This document shows, piece by piece, positions 63,948-64,000 of a stretch of DNA of 64,000 nt. Position 1 is the first letter of the stretch. Each line of letters opens with the position of its first letter. Below the pieces are notes generated by a model. That model ran no database searches. It was not told where the DNA came from and worked only from the letters and a program-made list of their open reading frames with translations. The stretch covers positions 248,001 through 312,000 of the forward strand of contig NZ_QJKM01000006.1 of assembly GCF_003425685.1 (NCBI RefSeq). The letters are read 5' to 3'. The translations under genes were made by a program, and so were the position numbers. The DNA comes from Rhizobium terrae (lineage in GTDB: Bacteria; Pseudomonadota; Alphaproteobacteria; Rhizobiales; Rhizobiaceae).

Positions 63948-64000
63948 ACGTATGTCGTGTTTGTCGGACTTAATTGGTATGGCGGTTTTTTGGCCGCTGG

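Overview
The window looks like chromosomal DNA of an alphaproteobacterium of the order Rhizobiales, most likely Rhizobiaceae. The signs are high G+C content, rhizobial-type promoters (CTATAT -10 boxes), a circularly permuted two-piece tmRNA next to the alpha-type SspB adaptor, the gene run thyA / folA-hflK-hflC-degP / serB / miaA / ilvIH, and many rhizobial domain-of-unknown-function proteins. I see no prophage, transposase, CRISPR array, rRNA or tRNA gene. No gene is plainly broken; the only partial gene is the one cut by the left edge.

Layout. 1-9.1 kb: oxidoreductases, a P-loop kinase, the UvrD-type helicase (with an unusual in-frame palindromic insertion) and an RND efflux adaptor/pump pair. 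9.3-17 kb: an FkbM methyltransferase, a 6PGDH-like dehydrogenase, an 806-bp non-coding stretch rich in palindromes, a DLD-type flavoprotein dehydrogenase and a giant AsmA-type protein. 17-21 kb: small conserved proteins, sspB, the tmRNA gene, an epimerase and thyA. 21.4-30.9 kb: an accessory block holding phosphoketolase, acetate kinase, an atypical pyruvate kinase, an APH/P-loop fusion protein, a zinc alcohol dehydrogenase, an unrecognised 150-residue protein and an orphan OmpR-family regulator. Four 14-bp FixK/FNR-type dyads sit in front of four of these genes, so it reads as a low-oxygen fermentation and ATP-salvage module lying between thyA and folA. 31-44.4 kb: folA, hflKC, degP, serB/miaA (start codons touching), a HerA-like ATPase, then ilvIH behind a branched-chain attenuator with an 18-residue leader peptide that appears to be leaderless, followed by a KpsC-like protein.

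44.4-64 kb: a cobalt-type nitrile hydratase operon (exporter, alpha, beta, accessory) whose alpha subunit has a histidine-rich head; an ECF sigma / anti-sigma / small secreted protein operon; regulator-enzyme pairs (ArsR-SRPBCC, HxlR/QorB, AraC/ADH); a MerR-LuxR hybrid regulator; a MarR-GNAT fusion; pdxJ; and finally TetR-ilvC, with a perfect 16-bp palindrome at the predicted TetR promoter and a terminator after ilvC.

How the genes work together. ilvIH and ilvC supply consecutive steps of branched-chain amino acid synthesis, under attenuation and possibly TetR control respectively. thyA and folA form the thymidylate cycle. The tmRNA and SspB form the tag-and-deliver pathway to ClpXP, and HflKC with DegP adds envelope quality control. 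The phosphoketolase block would turn xylulose-5-phosphate into acetyl phosphate, ATP and acetate, with an alcohol dehydrogenase as a redox outlet. All assignments come from reading motifs by eye; no database search was run.
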